A DNA stretch of 64,000 bases from an uncultured Ruminococcus sp. GTDB taxonomy: Bacteria > Bacillota > Clostridia > Oscillospirales > Acutalibacteraceae. The notes under the pieces are model-generated. The model searched no databases, was not told the origin of the DNA, and saw only the letters and a list, made by a program, of their open reading frames with translations. The position numbers were made by a program, and so were the translations under genes. Every line of letters begins with the position of its first letter. Positions within the stretch are counted from its first letter, which is position 1. Location of the stretch: the NCBI GenBank assembly GCA_902802795.1, contig CADCNI010000034.1:1-64000 (forward strand). Direction: 5' to 3'. This document shows positions 59,683 through 64,000 of this stretch, one piece after another.

Positions 59683-60255
59683 TGAGAAGTGAGAAGTGGG
59701 GAGTGGAGAGAAAAAGAAAAAAGAAGAAAAAGCGAAGCGCAATTAGCGAGCGAATGCGAGCGCGGGGTCCTAGGGGGCAAGGCTCCCTAGCGGGTCAAGG
59801 GCAGCGCCCTTGCGGGGATGCTGGCGGCTGGCCGACAGCGGGGGCAGAGCCCCGCCCGGTCGGCTATGCCGACCGGGCTTGCAAGATCAGCTTCGATTCA
59901 AAATGCAGTTGGGCGAATTCGGATGGGGTAAACTCCCTGTATTCGCCCATCCCCGATGTCAGTCGCAGCTCGTTCCGCTCGTTCGGCTTCGCCTCACTCG
60001 TGGGGCGCTGCCCCACTCCCCGCAAGGGCGCTGCCCTTGACCCGCCAGGAGGACCAGTCCCAGATGACGCTTGCCGTCATCGGCTGGACTCCCACGCTCG
60101 GATTCGCTCGCTATAGCAATCCAAACAAACAAAAAGACAAGTTCGGCGCGCTGGTGAGCACATGGCTGCGTTGTCGTCCTAGGTGGGCGCCAGCCCACCG
60201 TCGTCCTCCTTGGATTGCTATAGTTATGCGCTGCGCTATGCTTTTTCTTTGTTTC
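59683..60255. repeat. Long palindrome-rich intergenic island
   Basis: Opening with a GTGAGAAGTGGGGAGTGGAGAG tract, it strings together palindromes. GCCCGGTCGGC/GCCGACCGGGC lies at 59854-59878, GGGCGAAT/ATTCGCCC at about 59910-59950, and others are GGGCAGCGCCC and GGGGCGCTGCCCC. It then runs into the CGCTCGGATTCGCTCGC module, a MITE copy, and TTATGCGCTGCGCTATGC. Modules are shared with 90-230 and 19090-19345. Short open frames across it lack binding sites. Between 60256 and 60418 only a promoter is visible. Confidence 0.75.
60112..60222. mobile_element. MITE family A, copy 5 (111 bp)
   Basis: Intact ends TATAGCAATCCAAACAAAC ... TTGGATTGCTATA. The same host module without the element is at 180-205, where GCTCGCTGGTTATGCGC replaces GCTCGC-[element]-GTTATGCGC. 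The body matches copy 4, with a slightly different right-hand deletion. Confidence 0.9.
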
Positions 60256-60336
60256 TTTGTTAAATTTTCATTTCTTTCACTTGTCCGACCGAATGTTTAC
60301 AAATTCTGTGGACAGATTACAAATCTTTAATTGTGC

Positions 60337-60365
60337 TTTACATTTCTGCTTTTTTGTAATAAAAT
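60337..60365 (+). promoter_or_regulatory. Promoter of the lipoprotein cluster
   Basis: TTTACA-N17-TAAAAT lies 53 bases before the ATG at 60419. Confidence 0.65.
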
Positions 60366-60418
60366 AGGAATAGTAGATTTATGCAAATTTTATAACAAGC
60401 AGACAGAGGGTTGGATTT

Positions 60419-61483
60419 ATGTGGTATAGCAGCAAACAATGGGGCAAAACAGTTTCTTTGGCGCTGTCGGCGCTTATGCTGGCGGCATTCGTCTCTTGCG
60501 GCAAATCAAACAAACCAATCGCCAACGCCCACGACACCGCCAAGGCAACCGAACGATCTATCTCTATGGCGACGTTTGAACCCACCTCGACGCATTCCCA
60601 AAGCACCACGACTTCCGCTGAGGAAACACAGGCGGCCACCAAAACAAACGCGGCAAAAAAAAGCAGCCGCAAAACATCGCAGACCCAGGCAACGCAGCCC
60701 ACTTCGTCCGAAAGTTCGCAGGAAGCTGTCAAGCCCTACGATGGTTTTCTCGGTTCCGCCCGTTCTCTCGACGGCACCACCGTTGTGTTTTCCATCTTCG
60801 CATCTGATCTTTCGGTGCAATGGAATGAAAATTCCCAGACGGACGCCGAAACCATGAAGGATACGCTCGACAACCTCTGGCGCGGCACATCCTATCTGAC
60901 CGAACAGGTGGCGAACTTCGACAAAACCGCCTCATTTATCTACGATTGGGAAAAAGACCCCGACCTCAGATATACCGCTTCCTTTGACGACTATCTCGTT
61001 ACCGAATACGGCGACAAGTATGACTTGCAGCGCGATTGGGTCGTTGCCAACATTGACACCGATGCGGTCAAAGCCAGATACCATGCCGACAACGCCGTCT
61101 ATCTGTTTTTCTTCAACACCGATTATTCCAACCAGGTCAATCCCTGGACATTGGGATACACCAATTGCAGCGCATACGATGTGGAATTCTGCAATATCTA
61201 TGTAAAGTTTGACGACGTTTTCATCACGCCCCCTTCCACCTATGCCCATGAAATCATGCACTGCTTCGGGGCACACGATTTGTATTACGCCAACGCCTAT
61301 ATCTCGCAGGAATATGTGGATTACTGCAAAAAAACAGGTTCCAACGACATCATGTACACCGTCAACGACGGCAAATGGATTATCAACGATTTCACCGAGC
61401 TGGACGCTTATTATGTCGGTCTGACCGACCACTGTGATGAGGTGGAAAAGTGGGGACTGGCCAAGAGCGAACATCTGGCATAA
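60419..61483 (+). CDS. Lipoprotein with a metzincin-like zinc protease motif
   Basis: A 354-residue exported lipoprotein. The signal peptide ends in the lipobox AAFVSC near residue 27. A Thr/Ser/Lys/Gln linker (residues 30-105) leads to a globular domain. Near residue 278 it has TYAHEIMHCFGAHDLYY, a HExxHxxGxxD zinc site of metzincin type, followed by SNDIMYTV with a Met that could be the Met-turn. Acts outside the membrane. It is followed on the same strand by two more lipoprotein genes. No named family is recognised. Confidence 0.82.
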   Translation: MWYSSKQWGKTVSLALSALMLAAFVSCGKSNKPIANAHDTAKATERSISMATFEPTSTHSQSTTTSAEETQAATKTNAAKKSSRKTSQTQATQPTSSESSQEAVKPYDGFLGSARSLDGTTVVFSIFASDLSVQWNENSQTDAETMKDTLDNLWRGTSYLTEQVANFDKTASFIYDWEKDPDLRYTASFDDYLVTEYGDKYDLQRDWVVANIDTDAVKARYHADNAVYLFFFNTDYSNQVNPWTLGYTNCSAYDVEFCNIYVKFDDVFITPPSTYAHEIMHCFGAHDLYYANAYISQEYVDYCKKTGSNDIMYTVNDGKWIINDFTELDAYYVGLTDHCDEVEKWGLAKSEHLA

Positions 61484-61520
61484 TTCTTTATTATCCGTCA
61501 GTTTACAGGAGGTTTGCCAT

Positions 61521-62510
61521 ATGAGTAATTACAACCATTTCTTCAGAAAGTCTGCGGCACTTGCTATTTCGGCAGCGCTGCTGGCGTCCGTCGTTTCCTG
61601 CGGTAAAAACAGCAGCAAATCCACCACGCAGACCAAAAAAGGCGCGGACAGCACGCAGACGTCAAAAACGGTGGAGATCATCGCCTTTGAAGACGACAGC
61701 GACGAGGAAGACAACAAAAAGGACAACAGCGGCGAAGAGGAAAATGTTACCACTACCACTACGACCATGACCACCAAGAAAAAGACCACAACCACTGCCA
61801 CCACCGCTTCCTCGACACAGAAAAAAACGACCAAAACCACATCTAAAACAACCTCAACGGAAAAAACATCGGCAACACAGGCAACGCCCAAACGCGACAA
61901 CAACTACAAAATCACAGCCAAAACTTTCACTGCCGCCGACGGAATCAAATGCACCTATCCTCAGATCACCGGACTGTACGACGAAACCATGCAGAGTTAT
62001 TACAACAAGCTTTTCAAGTCGGAATGTGAAGCCGCTGCCGGCGACAGTTCTCTGGAAAATTTCTCCGGTACCTACGAAGTAAAACTCAAAAACAAAGACA
62101 AACTCAGCATTGTCTTCCGTCATGGCGTATTCTACAAAGGCGCGGCGCATCCCTATTCTTACGCCTACGCTTATACCATCGAACTTGCCACGGGCAACAC
62201 GATCATTCCTTCCGAATCCGTCAACATGAACAAGGCGGCTGACGCGATTCTCAACGACAGTTGGACGCTCACCAGAAGTACGGACGGTGTGGGCAAGTCG
62301 GACGTCATCGAATACTTTAACCAGTACGATGAAGCTACCATCAAGTCTAATCTTTCGGTGGAAAATGTCATCAAAGTCAAAAACACCAACGGAAAATATA
62401 CCAAATCCGGCTCTGTGGGATGCCGTTCCTACCTCGACGGCACCGGTGAACCCGTGCTGATTCTTGAAGTCAGTCACGCGCTGGGCGATTATGTGGAGGT
62501 ACAGTTCTGA
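61521..62510 (+). CDS. Lipoprotein with an RsiV-like (DUF3298) domain
   Basis: A 329-residue lipoprotein: lipobox ASVVSC near residue 27, an Asp/Glu then Thr/Lys-rich linker to about residue 145, and a C-terminal domain. That domain includes SIVFRHGVFYKGAAHPYSYA and YTIELATGNTIIPSESV, resembling the DUF3298/RsiV fold that binds lysozyme or glycans in anti-sigma factors. Here there is no cytosolic anti-sigma part. CAGGAGGTTTG precedes the ATG at 61521. Signal and linker resemble those of the upstream lipoprotein. Confidence 0.82.
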   Translation: MSNYNHFFRKSAALAISAALLASVVSCGKNSSKSTTQTKKGADSTQTSKTVEIIAFEDDSDEEDNKKDNSGEEENVTTTTTTMTTKKKTTTTATTASSTQKKTTKTTSKTTSTEKTSATQATPKRDNNYKITAKTFTAADGIKCTYPQITGLYDETMQSYYNKLFKSECEAAAGDSSLENFSGTYEVKLKNKDKLSIVFRHGVFYKGAAHPYSYAYAYTIELATGNTIIPSESVNMNKAADAILNDSWTLTRSTDGVGKSDVIEYFNQYDEATIKSNLSVENVIKVKNTNGKYTKSGSVGCRSYLDGTGEPVLILEVSHALGDYVEVQF

Positions 62511-62533
62511 TTTTTTCGGAAAGGACGGATCGC

Positions 62534-62704
62534 ATGATGAAAAAAATACAGACTGCCGCGCTCCTTTTGCTTGCGGCAGGATTGCTCCTGCTCGGCTCCT
62601 GCGGCAGTAACGACGATGAGAGCGCACACGAACCCGTCTCCCCTTCGCAGATCACGGTAACGCGCTCCGCGTCTCCCAATTTCTATGCCAACAGCACCAA
62701 ATAA
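62534..62704 (+). CDS. Very small lipoprotein
   Basis: A 56-residue protein. The MMKKIQTAALLLLAAG signal is followed by LLLLGSC (lipobox, Cys near residue 23). After it comes a short polar stretch ending PNFYANSTK. GGAAAGGACGG lies upstream. The third lipoprotein gene in a row; it starts 24 bases after the second. It may be a lipoprotein remnant or a genuine short lipopeptide. Confidence 0.65.
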   Translation: MMKKIQTAALLLLAAGLLLLGSCGSNDDESAHEPVSPSQITVTRSASPNFYANSTK

Positions 62705-62716
62705 GGAAAACACCCT

Positions 62717-63718
62717 ATGATAAAATGCACACTTTGTTATCTGGAAAGCGGCAGCCGTTACCTGATGCTACTGCGCAACAAAAAAGAGGGCGACATCAAC
62801 CGCGGCAAGTGGATCGGCGTGGGCGGCAAGCTGGAACCGGGCGAAACGCCCGAACAGTGCGCGCTGCGTGAAATCCGGGAGGAAACCGGAATGACCGTGC
62901 GCGACCTGACGCTCCGCGGCGTGGTTACCTTCCTGTCCGACGTATGGGACGGAGAAGTGATGTATCTCTACACCGCCCGCGATTTCAAGGGACAGCTCAC
63001 CGAATGCAGCGAGGGCGAGCTGCACTGGATTGACAAGCAGGACGTCTTCGACCTGCCGCTGTGGGACGGCGACCGCGTCTTTCTCAAAAAACTGCTGACA
63101 GACGCGCCTTATTTTGAAATGACACTGGAATACAGGGGCGACCGCCTGCACAAATGCGTGACCGACGGGCAGGAAACCGAGCTGATGGATGTGTATAACG
63201 AAGACGGCTCTCCTGCCGGATATGTGGCCGACCGCGATTTCGTGCATTGGCGGGGACTGTGGCATGTCACGGCGCACATCTGGATTGTGCGGTATGACAG
63301 TGAAGGCAAGCCGCAGTTATTGCTCCAGCTTCGCGCTAAAACCAAACGGCTCTACCCCGGCTGCTATGACATTTCCTCGGCGGGTCACATCGCGGCAGGC
63401 GAGTCGATGACCGTGGGCGCACTCCGCGAACTCGAAGAAGAACTGGGTATTCCCGCGCAGCCTGACGCCCTTGAATTGGTCGGTATCCGCCAGTGCTTTT
63501 ACGACGACGACATCGGGGAAGGCTATCACGACAAGGAATACTGCCACGTCTTTCTCTATCGCGGCAAGATCGAAGACAAATCCCTTCGCTTGCAGCCGTC
63601 CGAAGTGGACGGCGTGATGTGGATGGATTTCAGCGACCTGTTGGGCGGAGTGCGGCATGATACGTTCCGCCACTGCATCGAGCTGCCGGAGCTGGAAATG
63701 ATCGCGCCGCTGCTCTGA
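62717..63718 (+). CDS. Tandem Nudix hydrolase
   Basis: A 333-residue cytosolic protein with two Nudix domains. The first (residues 1-130) is 8-oxo-dGTPase-like, with box GKLEPGETPEQCALREIREE followed by TGM. The second (residues 155-333) resembles YfcD/isopentenyl-diphosphate isomerase-type Nudix, with LYPGCYDISSAGHIAAGES and box residues RELEEELG. Both boxes keep all catalytic Glu residues. The fusion suggests nucleotide sanitation plus another pyrophosphohydrolase activity. AAGGAAAAC lies about 10 bases upstream of the ATG. Confidence 0.92.
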   Translation: MIKCTLCYLESGSRYLMLLRNKKEGDINRGKWIGVGGKLEPGETPEQCALREIREETGMTVRDLTLRGVVTFLSDVWDGEVMYLYTARDFKGQLTECSEGELHWIDKQDVFDLPLWDGDRVFLKKLLTDAPYFEMTLEYRGDRLHKCVTDGQETELMDVYNEDGSPAGYVADRDFVHWRGLWHVTAHIWIVRYDSEGKPQLLLQLRAKTKRLYPGCYDISSAGHIAAGESMTVGALRELEEELGIPAQPDALELVGIRQCFYDDDIGEGYHDKEYCHVFLYRGKIEDKSLRLQPSEVDGVMWMDFSDLLGGVRHDTFRHCIELPELEMIAPLL

Positions 63719-63762
63719 TGGGTTGTGCACGCACCCCTCTCTCACCAATATCATCTTTTCTC

Positions 63763-63796
63763 AGAATCCTCGAAACATGCGTGTTTCGGGGATTTT
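63763..63796 (+). terminator. Terminator of the Nudix gene
   Basis: AATCCTCGAAACA pairs with TGTTTCGGGGATT around a 4-base loop, followed by TTC and a T-rich stretch. Confidence 0.75.
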
Positions 63797-63955
63797 CAGT
63801 TTTAAATTGGGACAAACATTTTACAAAGTTGTCATACTTTTTTCCCATTTCTGTCATCCTTTCCGTTTTACATAATTTATAATGAAGATGATGATAGTTT
63901 ATGTGTAAGAATTGTTGTGTGTACCCTGATTGATGTGAGAAATAAGGTGATTCCA

Positions 63956-64000
63956 ATGGCAGGTAAAGCGACGGGAAAATATTATGCCCAGTTTTACAAG
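63956..64000 (+). CDS. Start of a gene running off the right edge
   Basis: An ATG at 63956 preceded by AAGGTGATT opens a frame reading MAGKATGKYYAQFYK to the window end. A TATAAT hexamer lies near 63880 without a clear -35. Function cannot be told. Confidence 0.45.
   Translation, partial: MAGKATGKYYAQFYK

Noticed and set aside
59860..60111. Short proline/arginine-rich frames in the 60 kb island as genes
   Set aside because: They cross palindromic repeats, change frame between copies and have no ribosome binding sites.

Overview
The window looks like chromosomal DNA of a Gram-positive gut-type Clostridia, most like Ruminococcus or another Oscillospiraceae. The grounds are strong AGGAGG-type ribosome binding sites, TTGACA-N17-TATAAT promoters, a T-box leader, RNase Y, a SpoIIQ-like LytM protein, an LCP protein and VanW/VanY proteins, and Thr/Lys-rich linkers on exported proteins. 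Overall GC is in the mid-50s percent with AT-rich intergenic regions. I see no rRNA, tRNA, CRISPR array, prophage or transposase gene.

Layout. 1-11.4 kb: small membrane proteins, ilvE, folB-folK, a MutS-related ATPase, a three-gene operon (XRE regulator, membrane-anchored paralogue of its C-terminal domain, polytopic membrane protein), an ABC-F ATPase, a lipoprotein and a PLP lyase-like enzyme. 11.6-14.7 kb: an O-antigen-ligase-like membrane protein and a secreted peptidoglycan-binding protein with two tandem promoters. 15.2-28.8 kb: a galactoside locus with GH2 glycosidase, GT-B-like protein, GPH sugar transporter with a repeat tail, GH36 alpha-galactosidase, and galK-galT, interrupted by an ECF sigma/anti-sigma pair. 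29-35.5 kb: DNA glycosylase, VanY peptidase, LCP protein, a HEPN/minimal-nucleotidyltransferase pair with degenerate motifs, and a SpoIIQ-like protein. 36-44.8 kb: rny with a long structured leader, a VanW protein, pyrG (broken by a small out-of-frame deletion), miaB, a discoidin-like protein and a YlbF-family protein. Rny, MiaB and YlbF/YmcA relatives are functionally or positionally linked in Bacillus. 45-48.3 kb: cysS, cysE and an unknown gene behind a T-box with a UGC (Cys) specifier. 48.4-57.7 kb: small genes (one frameshifted), aspS, and a run of membrane and DUF genes up to hisS. 58-64 kb: holA, an RNase M5-like gene, three consecutive lipoproteins (one a likely zinc protease), a tandem Nudix protein and the start of another gene.

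Non-coding structure is unusually rich. A MITE family with TATAGCAATCCAAA ends is present five times, with two apparent empty-site comparisons supporting TA target duplication. A second, 213-bp element has perfect 17-bp inverted ends and a 10-bp target duplication. A third, 105-bp palindromic element lies in the rny leader. There are also long palindrome-rich islands and an inverted pair of tandem arrays at 3.7-3.95 kb. All identifications rest on reading the sequence and motif memory; no database search was run.
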